Notes under the pieces: model-generated | Database searches by the model: none | What the model was told of the DNA's origin: nothing | The model's input: the letters and a program-made list of their open reading frames with translations, nothing else | Translations under genes and position numbers: made by a program | Assembly (NCBI GenBank): GCA_035772405.1 | Contig: JAYKKM010000501.1 | Coordinates: 1,016,501 to 1,080,500 of the forward strand | Reading direction: 5' to 3' | From: Chrysogorgia sp. JL179-B06 | Taxonomy: Eukaryota > Cnidaria > Anthozoa > Scleralcyonacea > Chrysogorgiidae | Length of the DNA: 64,000 nucleotides | Shown: positions 19,603 through 30,539 of the stretch, piece after piece | Numbering within the stretch: the first letter of the stretch is position 1 | How the letters are laid out: each line of letters begins with the position of its first letter

Positions 19603-19935
19603 TTTGGAGATGATGAGGAGAAAGTGGCTTCCTCGTCGAAATTAGGAATGCCACCATTCCTAATATTCAAAGGTTGTTCAATGCAAGAACCGGATTTGAT
19701 GACAGGAGAAATCTTTATTGCAGCTGAGCAGAAGATTATTATGAAATTGTCAACAGGAAATTTCATAGAGGCCATCAAGTGCTTTCTTTTTATTTATTAT
19801 ATTTGCAATTTGCAATATCCTGCAGAGTGTGCCAATGTGTACATATTTATGCAAAGGCAATTTTTGAAACTTTTGGACCAGCAGAAGGTCCCAACAAGGG
19901 TCATGATGCTTATGTCAGAACTTTTAAAACTTTAA
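19603..19935 (+). CDS. SAMD3-like C-terminal exon
   Basis: After a TTTTATAG acceptor at 19602 the frame reads FGDDEEKVASSSKLGMPPF, then GEIFIAAEQKIIMKLSTG and YYICNLQYPAECANVYIFM, ending LMSELLKL and TAA at about 19935. This is the C-terminal module seen in SAMD3-like multicopy proteins (FIA.E......S.......L...Y...L.YP......Y.F.). The related module at 3530-3221 has VDPLFIAVEGQIF and YVLNMEYTPGVSNVYAF. The exon is open with clean splice edges, so this gene may be intact in its 3' part. Function unknown. Confidence 0.55.
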   Translation, partial: FGDDEEKVASSSKLGMPPFLIFKGCSMQEPDLMTGEIFIAAEQKIIMKLSTGNFIEAIKCFLFIYYICNLQYPAECANVYIFMQRQFLKLLDQQKVPTRVMMLMSELLKL

Positions 19936-20029
19936 CTTTAACTTTATTAAATTTATATTAAAAGCATGTTTTATCTTTATATTATGTAGTTTGTATTTCT
20001 GATTTATTTTAAAGAATGGCATGCATACT

Positions 20030-20290
20030 TCACTGGTATACTTGAGGTGTAGTATTAATTTACACTAGTACTGTGTAAATACACACCAGTGAATTACACT
20101 AGTATGGTGTAAATAAACACCATTTTAGTGTCCACAGAGCTGCAAGCGATTTACACCAAATCAGTGTTAACCAACACTTCTACAGTGTAAAATTAACACT
20201 TTCTTGGTGTAAAATTAACACCCCATCGGTGTCCACAGAGCTGCAATGAATTTACACCATTTTGGTGTTCGCTGAACACCCAGAAATTAA
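20030..20290. repeat. Clustered GGTGTAAATTTACACC-type dyads
   Basis: About ten GTGTAAAT / ATTTACAC half-sites in both orientations sit every 15-30 bp, with two copies of GTCCACAGAGCTGCAA (about 20130 and 20231) marking a ~100-bp higher-order unit. No coding frame is seen. It may be a palindromic MITE or a minisatellite built from one. Confidence 0.75.
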
Positions 20291-20299
20291 GAGTGGAGG

Positions 20300-21430
20300 T
20301 TTGCCTACAACAGCATCTGATGGAGAATGATGGTGTGGTATTGATTATGAATGAAAAAATGGAAAACATGCTTCAATGTATACAGAGCGAAAGAGTGTGG
20401 CACCATGTGCCGGTTGTTTGATGTGATTCGTTATATAACAACAGTGGTACTAGGTAAGCTATTGAACGGACAAGCGTTTCAATAGGGGGATTCATTCAAG
20501 TAAGTTGCATAATTTGTTACAATAACGCAATAACGTGACTTTTGGAGGGAATATTATTTATTTGTAGCAAGCGGAGCAAGGGTGAAAATATTAGAAGAGA
20601 CTTGAGAGTTTTGCCATTGCGCCATTTTTCGCGGCCATCTCGTGAAAATAGCGCAGGCTTGCATGGGAAAGACTTGTCTGTTGTGCAACACAAACTTTCA
20701 GTCTGGACAAGGGCCACAAATAAACAATATGACCTGACAAAAGTCATGTTATCATCATTATCATAAATGTACAAGGCCAAATAAATACAAACGCAGATGA
20801 TGGTTTTAGCGTATTGTATTGTTTATTATATAAAATATAGTCAGTTGTATTGCCATATCACCATAATCGACACACTCAATCGTTTTGTTAGTGGTGGAAT
20901 GGTTAAAATACTGCATTTTATATAATAATAGTTTTTAATACAAAAATATTAAAATTAGCTGTGTAAAAATTATTATTAGCTGTGTCCAGTTTTACCTATA
21001 CAAGTTATAGTAAATAAAAACAGGCATGAATGGGAATTCTATTTTTTTGACCCTATGCTGTTGCTCATTTCCACGTGCAGCTAAAAATGTTGCCTGCAGA
21101 GGAGGCTAGGTAATCATGCAAATATATATAAGTTATAAAAAGATTGGATTATGTCTTAATACAACATTGATGGGGGGGGGGGGGGAGGGGCTGGATTTTT
21201 CAATAACTCAACAACACTGTCCCATGACTTTTGGCCATGATTGTATGTCAGGCAGTTCTTCAGTGACATTTACCCATCCATGGTATCTACTCAAAATAGA
21301 TTTGATGGCCACTGGAGTTGTATGATCAGTTTGATGAAAAGATATGTGGAAGGAAGGTCAATTCCTAAACAGCACATCAACAAAAGGTGGCAAGAAACGG
21401 CGTATTTAACCTCAGATAACGCTGAGGTTA
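20300..21430. other. Spacer with a poly-G tract
   Basis: No recognised gene. A run of about 16 G residues, then AGGGG, lies at 21168-21190. Opposing short frames at 20517-20780 do not look conserved. Upstream of LINE A the sequence is probably its 5' flank or UTR. Confidence 0.4.
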
Positions 21431-21439
21431 TCGGTTGTA

Positions 21440-22180
21440 TTGTTTGTGCTTTACAGTTATGTGAGGCGTCAATTGTTTCAGTCATATGGGCCAGTACCAC
21501 GAGTTGTCCCAGAGTTAAACTCAAGATGGCGGCTGCTATATTATGACGAGGGTTGTCCAATACTTGAAATCGCTTCCAAATCGCTTCCATATCGCTTCAA
21601 AATGTTTTTATTCATTGGTGAAGATATTTTTTTATGGAAAGGTGACTTAAATACGTTGAAAAACCTTGTAGGATCAATTATTCTCAAAGGAAAGTGGTCA
21701 TCGCCTGGCGGAGATATAAAGGTGTTCGAGAGTGCCGATTTTTCTCTTAAATGGTATGGACCAAAGAAGGAAAAGTTGGTTGTAGTAAAAGACAGCGAAG
21801 ACGGGTGTTTGAAGATAGCGTTAGAAAAACGTGCCCATGCGAACGACAAAAATCAAAATCAAAATAGCGTGACAGACGAGCACATGGTCGAAGTTGAAGA
21901 CACATCAAAGCCCACACACACTCAAAACAACCACACAACATGTGGAAATTGCGAACACTATGAACAACAAATCAAGGAAATTATGGCTGTAGTCACTGAA
22001 ATCAGAGATAAACAGCAGCAAGAATGCGAACACACTGTGTTACAAGCTGCAGAATCAGTCACCAAAGTAAAAATATTGTAGGATGAAAATAACAAGATAG
22101 CGGTGGAAATTCAATCACTAAAGGCAACTGTGAACGAACTATCGAGCGAAAACGCCAGTATCAGGCTGATACTAGACATA
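21440..22180 (+). pseudogene. LINE A ORF1 N-terminal region
   Basis: The frame carries a GDLNTLKNLVGSIILKGKWS block, followed by SPGGDIKVFESADFSLKWY, matching the same region of LINE C ORF1 (LSDLPELKLFLECQLKLSGEWS). After that come a Lys-rich stretch, a CGNCEHYEQQIKEI motif with possible Cys/His metal binding, and a coiled-coil tail that crosses a TAG at about 22080. ORF1 proteins of CR1/L2-type LINEs bind element RNA. Function here is inferred from position and coiled-coil character. Confidence 0.6.
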
Positions 22181-22515
22181 AAACAAAATGAATGAACAAA
22201 AGCAGAGGGGAAGAAGGCAGCTTCTAAGCAAAATACGCCAGAGACATAAAACAGAGACCAATAAAACAGAGACCAATAAAACAGAGGTCCCCCTAAACCC
22301 AGACTATGTTGACTCAGACGACAACAACAACTCACAGGAAACAATTGGAAATGAGAATGAAGTTAAGAATATCAGTTGGCAAATAAATGACTATCGTTCG
22401 AAACAAAGCTTAAAGTACGAAAGCCTAACAAACAGCCATCAACCAAAGCAAAAGAGGAATCAAAAGCAAGACAAGCTTAACCATAAAAGCAATACCAGCC
22501 AACAGCCAACCCAAT

Positions 22516-22929
22516 ATGAATGTCCTGGTGATTGGAGATTCAATGGTGAAACACATAGAAAATAGCAAAATTGGAAGAGCTGCAAGATCCAAGGCTACCT
22601 GCCACTCATACACTGGAGCAATGGTTAATCAAATTGCCCAAAAGATAGATGAGAATTGGTCTACAAATCAAAGATATGACACAGTAGTGCTTCATGTAGG
22701 AACAAATGACCTTGTACACAAAGAACCTGAAGAAGTGGCATCAAGCATGGAAAAAGTTATAAACAAAGTCAAAATTCAGACAAAGGAAATGGCAGCATCC
22801 AGTGTAATCAGAAGGTATGATGGCAAAGTTAGTAATGATAAAGTAAAAATATATAATAATTTACTTCATGGTTTATGCTCTAAACATAAAATCACATTTA
22901 TTGATAATGACAAATGCAATCCCAAATGA
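22516..22929 (+). pseudogene. LINE A ORF1 SGNH esterase-like domain
   Basis: The frame begins MNVLVIGDSMVKHIENSK, with GDS being block I of SGNH/GDSL hydrolases (Ser nucleophile), and then VVLHVGTNDLVHKEP, block III (GTND). A typical C-terminal block with DxxH is not preserved. CR1/L2-type elements encode such esterase domains in ORF1. It connects to the preceding 22188-22565 frame by a frameshift. Confidence 0.75.
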
Positions 22930-22958
22930 CAAAGGTTTCAAAATGGTTTCTCTAAATA

Positions 22959-23571
22959 TTGTTAGTTTGTTTAAAAAAAATAGATGAAATTAGTTATTCA
23001 GTGTCAAATAAATACATTGATCTAATTGCTTTTAATGAGACAAGACTGGATGCAAGCATAACAGATGGCATGATCCACCTCGATGGCTATGATATTGTCA
23101 GAAAAGACAGATCAAGGCATGGGGATGGTGTCTGTATTTATCTGCATAGCTCCATCAATTACCAGGTTAGACTAGACCAGTGCCAGATGAAATAGAGGCA
23201 GTTTGTGTCGAAATTGTTAAACCTCATAGCCGGCCATTTCTTGTTGCAACAGTTTATAGACCACCAAATGCATCATCTGAATTCTTCGAGCATTTGGAAA
23301 AACTAATTAAAACAGTTGATGATGAAAACAAAGAAATTTATATTCTTGGTGATCTGATTCAGATTTGCCAACAAAGAAAATTAGATCACTGTATGAATTA
23401 TACCAGTTATCTCAGTTAATTGATGAGGCTACTCGGGTCACTAAAACATCTGCCAGCCTGATTGATCATATAGTTACAAATACACCAGAGAAAATCTCAG
23501 ATTTAGGTATCATTCGTACAGGAATCAGTGATCATAGTGGTATTTGCCATCAGAAAAATTCATATTTCTGA
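22959..23571 (+). pseudogene. LINE A endonuclease (EEP) domain
   Basis: Three overlapping frames read in turn: IDLIAFNETRLDASITDG with the catalytic Glu of the ETxL block, DGVCIYLHSSINYQVRL, then VEIVKPHSRPFLVATVYRPP and, in the next frame, VTNTPEKISDLGI and ISDHSGI with the catalytic SDH. The GDLN block reads GDLI and continues out of frame. The domain nicks target DNA for priming. Two frameshifts (about 23185 and 23370) destroy it. Confidence 0.75.
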
Positions 23572-23579
23572 GAAACAAG

Positions 23580-25000
23580 ATGAAAACATAGTGGAAATTA
23601 GAAATATGAAAAACTTTGATGGCCAAAAATTTGTCCAAGATTTACTTAGTCAGCATTGGGAATATGTATACTTTTTGGCCGATAATCCAAATACTATGTG
23701 GGAGATTTGGAAGAAATTGTTTGAGGAAGTACTAAATAAGCATGCACCCATACAAAAAAAGAAGATCAGATAAAAATAAGTCCCTTGGATTACTAGTGAA
23801 ATAAAAAAGCTAATATATAAGAGGGATAGATTTAAGAGAAAAGCTATTGAAAAAAACCTTGAATCAGATTGGGTTGTGTATAAACAGACCAGAAATGAAG
23901 TAAATATAGAAATAAGAAAAGCCAAAAAAGAATATTACCCCAAGAGAATTGCTGGTCAAAAACATAATCCGAAAAAGGCTTGGAAAACAATAAACAACTT
24001 ATTAGGCAGACAAAACAAACTGACAAAAGTCATGAGTTGAATATAAATGGCAATAATTTGACAAATTCTGATTTGCAGAGGGCTTTAATGAATTATTTTA
24101 TTGGTCCTGACTTAGCTAGCAAAATTGACACTTCAAATTATAATTTTGAAGAATATATTAAGAAACCTAAATCAGAATTCACAGCATTTGAGTCAATTAC
24201 TGCTAACAAAGTTTATGATCTCCTACGTGGCCTTTCTAGTGCAAAAGCCACTGGCATTGACAAAATTTCAAGTAAAATTTTAAAACTAGCAGCACGTGCT
24301 ATCTCCAGTTCATTAACTTATATCTTTAATCAGGCTATTACATTATGCACTTTTCCTGATGAGTAGAAAAAGGCAAGAGTATCACCTGTATAAAAATGGC
24401 GAAACAAATTTGCCTGGTAACTACAGGCCAATTTCCGTTTTGTCAGCTGTTAGCAAGGTAATGGAAAGAATTTTATATGACCAACTATATGATTATTTTA
24501 CAAAATATCAGCTACTTAGCGATTGTCAATTTGGCTTTCGTAAATTTCACTCAACTGCTACAGCATTATTAGACGGTACTAATAGTTGGTACGTGAATAC
24601 TGACAAAAAATTGTTTAACTAAGTAGTATTAATTGACTTAAAAAAAGGCATTTGATACTGTCGACCACCAAACTCGAACTTTATGATGTAAAAGGACATG
24701 CTTTATCTCTACTAAAATCATACTTGATAAATCGCACTCAGAAAAGCCAAGTAAATGGAACTATTTCATCGGAGCGATTGATCAAGTGTGGTGTGCCACA
24801 AGGCTCTATTTTAGGGCCATTATTATTTTTGTTATATATTAATGACTTACCTCAATGTTTAAACAAAACACAACCTCGATTATTTGCTGAATCAAAGATG
24901 TTGAAGCTGCAATGAATTCTGATTTAGAAAACCTCAGGAAATGGTTAATTGCGAATAAACCTTTTATGATTGACTGGTTTGTATTGGGCACTTCTGCTAA
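23580..25000 (+). pseudogene. LINE A reverse transcriptase
   Basis: The linker (MWEIWKKLFEEVLNKHAP) is followed by LSSAKATGIDKISSKILK, then YRPISVLSAVSKVMERILY and QFGFRKFHSTATALLD, KCGVPQGSILGPLLFLLYIN, and RLFAES followed by KMLKLQ. The last should be the FADD catalytic block, but the DD is missing, replaced through a small deletion and frame change; EAAMNSDLENLRKWL picks up in another frame. Frameshifts also occur at 24366 and 24622-24652. Past about 25000 the thumb and C-terminal regions are lost. Confidence 0.8.
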
Positions 25001-25010
25001 TGATCACTAT

Positions 25011-25344
25011 AACAAGTAACTGTAACAAAGTGAGGAGGCAAAGAAGATCCAATGAAATAATAAATCTTTCTATTTCATTGTGCCTTCAACGGCATTTACA
25101 GTAGACAGTATACTACATTTGTTTTGCTAAAAATACTATGACAACTTATTCAGATAATTATACACTTTTTGTTGTGTTGTATTTTAACATTTATTACTGT
25201 ACTGTATAATTTTTTTGTATTTGGTGTTGGCAGTATCTAATTGCATACATGTGTGCGATATGATATAACTTATTGTAATTATATAGCTAAATGTAGGCCT
25301 GTTATATATTTATATTTTTATTCCTTTTAATTTTATTATCTTAG
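25011..25344. other. Spacer between LINE A and HECT exons
   Basis: AT-rich, no gene recognised. It ends in a pyrimidine-rich tract and TTAG acceptor just before 25346. Confidence 0.4.
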
Positions 25345-26538
25345 TGTTGCAAAAAATGATTGTGAGGTGTCTATTTTCAAATCTGATGAGGCACTTGAAA
25401 TGCTGGAAGCTGTGGGTTACAGAGGAGATCCGACAAAGGTATCAAAGGCAAAAATAGAGAATAAAAACAGTGTCCTGCAGTATGTTATATTGCATGTAAT
25501 TTTTATTTTGAGTAGTAGATGAAAAGATATAGCATAATTGCAAAGATGATTGCAATAATTTGATCTTATTTAGTACAAGTGGTTAACTGAAATGAAAAAT
25601 TTGTATACTTTTTTCGTAAGTGAAACATAAATTGCCAAATTTTGGTACATTTCCAGTTTCTCTAAGGTACAATTCAAGTGGCACATATCCATAAAAGGCA
25701 GGGTGGAATATAAATAAAATACTATATATAAATTACAATAAGAGGTGCATGTACTGCAAAACTAGTGTATTCATGCCATTCAACAATTAATAAATAGGGT
25801 TCCCAATATTCACTATTTTTATTTTGAATTTTATGTTCAGATCATAAAAGCAAGAATCGAACCACTGCTTACAGCACTAAACGAGATAATGTCAGGTTTG
25901 ACAAGCTACAACATGCTTCATGTTATCCAAGAGAACGTCGAACTTTTCCGTGGTGTGTTCTGTCGACCGTATATTTTTCATGGGATCATACAGCCTTCTT
26001 AGATATATTAATGCCGCAGTTCACTGGTGAAGGAAGTAATAATAAAAGTCTTTAGAAGTCACAACATATAAATGTTTTCTAGACTTTACAGAGGCTTGCT
26101 GCTATGACGGTAAAACAGAAGAATTAATTTAACCACATTAATACCGAAGTAATTTAACCTGATTTTCATATAGAATATGAATATAACATTTCAAGTGCCG
26201 CCAGCCCTTTGTAAGTACCATATGAGTAGTACAGTATTTACTCTTATTTTTCCAATATTTCAGATGCATCTGTATTACCGGTAAGTCTGAAAGAGTTGAT
26301 GCAATTTATAACTGGAACAGCAACAGCGCCTTGTCTTGGGCTCCCAAATGATTTGACAGTGGAATTTATCCATGGATGCAATATGAAATGCAAATGTCTT
26401 CCTACCGTCAGCACATGTGCAATATGCTTGCGATTGCCTGTCCACATTAATACAGAAGAAGAAATGCGAGAAGCATTTTATACAGCAATTAAAGGTGGAA
26501 CAAGACGCCCGCTAGGCGTTAACTTGGGCTACTTTTAG
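25345..26538 (+). CDS. HECT-type ubiquitin ligase C-terminal exons (HECT A)
   Basis: Three candidate exons: 25346-25480 (FKSDEALEMLEAVGYRGDP), about 25841-25990 (LTSYNMLHVIQENVELFRG) and 26264-26538, whose acceptor TTTCAG precedes DASVLPVSLKELMQFITG. The last exon holds LGLPNDLTVEFIHGC, then CLPTVSTCAICLRLPVH, where Cys of STC matches the thioester cysteine of HECT ligases, and ends in a short tail to a TAG at 26536. The layout matches the C-lobe of G2E3-like HECT proteins. The N-lobe and any start lie upstream or are lost. It faces the IS3EU-like transposase at 29002-30215, the same arrangement as at 56748-59913. I cannot tell whether it is expressed. Confidence 0.6.
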
Positions 26539-26539
26539 G

Positions 26540-27195
26540 GATGGCGGGTATGCATTGGTGGCATGTTAGACATGTTAGACAGTTGGAATTAGAAAACCCG
26601 CTCACTTGTCTTATAGAACAAAGGATAATTTTTAATGCATTGATTTCTGTAATCAGGCACTGAAGGCATTGTGCAGCGCTCGTTAGCTAGATATGCGGAC
26701 GAAGAAACGCAGGCTAGCTCCCCCAATGCAGAACGCCTGACACGCAGACGAAATTTAATGTAAACATTAAACACGGCAATGCTATTTTTTCTAATATCTG
26801 TTCGATTGAAGGTCTTCGTGTGTCAAAATTTATATAAAAAACAACGGCAAGGTATACGAAACATATCTGTTACGAAATTACATCGGTTTAATGGACATAA
26901 AAGCATTAAATCATCGGGTAAACGACGAATAGATCTTGAAGCCATGTCCTTTGATTTTAGAGACGAGTCTCGCTTCAATAATCGCTAATACGCATTTTCT
27001 CATATAACATCTGATCTTCACATTTTAAGTACACGAAACCTACAGCGTTCGATTCGCCAGATTCAAGTGATCATTTCGATATAGAATTGATTTAAATCGG
27101 ACAAAAACACAACGTTTCATAATGATAAATATTACGGAGTTTCGCGGGTAAATGTCAACACAACATAATATAATATTTCCCTGTCCTTCGGCTGT
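26540..27195. other. Spacer after HECT A
   Basis: No recognised gene; short frames on both strands lack family features. Confidence 0.4.
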
Positions 27196-27197
27196 CC

Positions 27198-27530
27198 TTT
27201 CCGTCTTCATGATTGATCTCTCATCTGTGTTTCTCTCATCTTGGAGAGAATCTTTGCAATGGTTTGCGGGTTTACAGGTCTCGGTAAACTTTTCCAACTG
27301 CGATTCATTGCCAATAAAACGAAAGTCCGAACTCGCTTCAATTCGCTTGCATGCCTTGCAACGATTATGTTGTCATGTTGACGTTTCATCCACGGTTCTG
27401 CGAGTTGTTTCTTTAATCTCTCATCTGTGTTTCTCTCATCCAGTTATCCTGGAGAGAATCTTTGCATTAGTTTGCTGGTTTACAGGTCTCGTAAATGCTT
27501 TTCCGACTGTGATTCATTGACTATAAAACT
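27198..27530. repeat. ~105-bp direct repeat pair
   Basis: A block starting ATCTCTCATCTGTGTTTCTC and containing GGAGAGAATCTTTGCA and GGTTTACAGGTCTCG occurs at about 27213-27310 and again at 27415-27525, with several substitutions and a small indel. The 122-aa plus frame covering both is a repeat artefact. Confidence 0.75.
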
Positions 27531-27879
27531 GACTATAAAACTGCCGGAAATCAAACTGCCGGAAATCGCCCACGCAATAATTACATTCTCTCGACGAAAA
27601 AACGACGACGACGACGAACACAGAAATGAAGCCGGATTTAAGACTTGTGCTTACCACAGGTAGCCCAAGTAATTAGATTTGGGCTATGTTAACATAACTT
27701 TAGATCACATAAAGTATGCCAGGAAACAATAATTACGTTGGACATTGCATTATGCAGCAACTGAAATGTGCTAGGTCACCTAAATACTCTTCACAGAAGA
27801 GCACATGTTAGCAACATTCAAATGTTAAGATTATACTATATTATTGATCATACTATATTATACATAATAGAATTTTAAC

Positions 27880-28645
27880 TTAAAAGCCCATATGCAACGA
27901 AAAAATTGTTCTTTAATATTCCTCTTTCGAAAGTAGGTTAAGAGAAATGAATAATCCAAATTCAATTGAGAGTTTATTAATTCTTGTTGTCTAGATACGA
28001 GTATTTGAAATTTGAGATTGTGGACGTAATTAGTTGTTTAGGCTTCACAAGTGCGATCTTTTTTTGGTGTATATTTCAGAAAGTATTAGTTTTGGTCTGT
28101 GACAAAACGTAAAAGCTGGAATGTTACAATTTAAATGACCAATTTGTAAGTCAACATTATTAGTTACCAAGGCAACATGTTACGTTCCAAGCATCTTGAT
28201 GTTCAGACTCCATAGCTGTTCTACATTATTATTGAATTTCAACAAGTTTTTTTACTCAGATTAATGACTTTGTAACATGAAGCAATATCACACAAGCTTA
28301 AAAGCAACCAAACCTTGAGCAGGAAACATGAAAATTGCTTTTGATTAAAAAACAAGAAAGAGTCTGGGACTGAGTGCATTTCCATGGTAACCAAAAAGAG
28401 CAATGTGACAAGGTACTGTAATCACTGATATTATAACAGTGGTCAAAAGTGATACTTCTGAAATATAGACCTAAACAGATTTCACTGATGAAGCTTGCAC
28501 AACTATACTATAGTGACAGCGTCAAACTCACTTTCGAATGTTCATAATGTACTGTAGACAATGGGAAGTGCTAAATAAAAAATGGTTTGGGATTGGAAAG
28601 AATTTTAAGACGAATATGGAGGGACAATTTCCCTACATAGGCACT
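27880..28645. mobile_element. Possible decayed TTAA-type MITE
   Basis: The left edge reads TTAAAAGCCCATATGCAACG and the right edge, inverted, TTGAAGTGCCTATGTAGGG, resembling the AGTGCCTATGCAATG terminus of the 18343-18976 element. Arms are short and diverged, and the flanks are not perfect TTAA. No gene is seen inside. Confidence 0.35.
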
Positions 28646-29001
28646 TCAAATTGACATTTATTTTTTGATATATTCTTACATTAACTGCATAATCAGCAAA
28701 AGGTTTTCACAATTTCTGAAATCTGTGGTTAAATTACATTTCCATAGTTTATGTTCCATAGTATGTTACTGTTTTGTTACATTATTTGATTTTTATGACT
28801 AAAAAAATAATAGCAACAATCATGTCATTGTCTAGAAAATCAGAATAATATTCATTTGCATTACAGTAAAATAATGCCATTTGTGCCAAATCACATTAAA
28901 ATGGCAGTGGGTTTTCATATTGTGTCCAACTTGTTTAAGTTTTTACATACAGTACCTACTGTATACAGGTTGATTACAATGCACACATTAACATTGAGTT
29001 A

Positions 29002-30215
29002 TGAGCCTGAGACTTGCATGATTTTTTCATACATGGATCTTGCTTGTACCCAGTCGTGTGGTGGATACTGAAGATTTTCATTTCTAATGACATACTGAAA
29101 ATACTCGTTGATTTCCTCATCAATATCATCATTGGTTAGTTCTGCTTCCACATGAACATCCTTCTTATTAAGCATACCAATGATGGCATCTTCAGACACT
29201 TCAATGCCACAGTTTGAATACCCATGAACTTGAGGTAAGAAGAAAAGCTCGTCAGGAACACCAGATACTTCACAATGCTTGGACTAACTTTATCCAATTC
29301 CATTTGCAATAGGCAAGAGTAGATAAACCACACACATTCCATGTGAAGGTGGTTTCCTAGTTCAACCTTCCCTTCATGAACCAGTGCTTTAAATTGGTCA
29401 ATGACCCATGCTGTAAAACGTCTTTTGCCATGGGACAACCAATTTTCAATTATTTGATTTGAATGAGATGAGCAATATTTATGTGCATTTGTGCTCCCTG
29501 CAAATGAGCATTGGATGCCAGCTAATACACCATTCTCAGTACCACAGTCTGTTTGAACAAGGGCAGGCCACATTCCATAATCCTCTACAGATCGTAAAAA
29601 GTAACTAGCAGGAACTACTGGATTGTTGTTACTTTTGGAAACTTTTAACCAAATTATTTTCCTTGAAAATCCGTCTATACAACCATGAACTGGTAAACCG
29701 TAGGGTTTTAGTTTATCGTTTCCGTCGACATGCCAAGCAGTGTTAGGTCCTGCTGACGTGTAAACTCTGCGTTTCAACTTCCTGGCCTTCCTCAAAGCAG
29801 AGGCTTCGGGATCCAACTCTTTCAAAATGCGCATTACAGTATCTCGGGGAACGGTTATATTACTTAGCTTATTCCACATCCCTCGGTACCCAAGCATACA
29901 TGAAGGACCTTGGATCTCATTTTTAATGATTAGGCGTACTGTGTCTTCAGATACAGAACCATCTCTCTTTGCCAACCCATAATCACATAGTCTTCTTTTT
30001 AACGTCCTCAGACTCAACGCCATACCATGGTACTCATTCAAGAATAAGATGATGGTTTGATAACGAAATCCTCTCCGAAAATAATACGCGATTGCTTCTC
30101 TTTCAGTTGAAAATGATGGGAATGTACTCTCCTGGCTTCTTCTTTGAGTGCCACATCGAGTACAAAATGATTCCTCATCGTTCATAAACTCTCTCCCACA
30201 TCTGCAGCAAAACAT
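29002..30215 (-). pseudogene. IS3EU-like DDE transposase (copy A)
   Basis: The minus-strand ORF starts at an ATG at 30215 with a zinc ribbon (CCRCG then CTRCG, residues 3-22), then a helix-turn-helix region (YYFRRGFRYQTIILFLNEYH), and an integrase-like catalytic core: WHVDGNDKLKPYG with the first Asp, CIDGFSRKIIWL, ALVQTDCGTENG with the second Asp, and NQIIENWLSHGK with the Glu. These are the blocks of IS3EU-type eukaryotic transposases. A small deletion and frameshift near 29290 separate the C-terminal part, which continues as EVSEDAIIGMLNKKD to a stop near 29002. It should cut and paste its own element. It converges with HECT A, and a minisatellite lies behind its start. Confidence 0.7.
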
Positions 30216-30328
30216 TTAACAAACATCGATATAATAGATAGTTCGAACATAATCGAACGTGGAACACCAAAGTACTTCAAGTAATCTTTGAGTTGGAATG
30301 ATAAAACCGCTGGCCAAATAGGATTCGG

Positions 30329-30536
30329 ATTTTGAAATATATTTTCGGATTCCGATTTGAAAAATATTTTCAGATTTGAAATATATTTTCCGATTTTGAA
30401 ATATATTTTCCGATTTGAAATATATTTTCGGATTTTGAAATATATTTTCCGATTTTAATAAATATATATTTTCGGATTTGAAATATATTTTCGGATTTGA
30501 AATATATTTTCAGATTTAAAATTTATTTTCAGATTG
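30329..30536. repeat. AT-rich minisatellite behind transposase A
   Basis: About ten imperfect copies of a 19-22 bp unit, TTTTCGGATTTGAAATATA, start roughly 110 bp upstream of the transposase ATG. A comparable array occupies the same relative position at the other IS3EU-like copy (59958-60095), suggesting a subterminal region of the element. Confidence 0.85.
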
Positions 30537-30539
30537 GCC

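Larger units (their letters stand above)
21440..25010 (+). mobile_element. LINE A: decayed CR1/L2-type retrotransposon
   Basis: In order on the plus strand: ORF1 with a basic/coiled region and an SGNH-esterase-like domain, an apurinic-type endonuclease, a linker and a reverse transcriptase. All are broken by frameshifts or stops. It ends inside the RT near 25010, with no recognisable 3' UTR or tail. ORF1 start relatives in LINE C (48948) share a L..LK..L..KLKLSG.WS-like block. Confidence 0.8.

Noticed and set aside
27152..27520. 122-aa plus ORF
   Set aside because: Covers two copies of a non-coding direct repeat; no domain.
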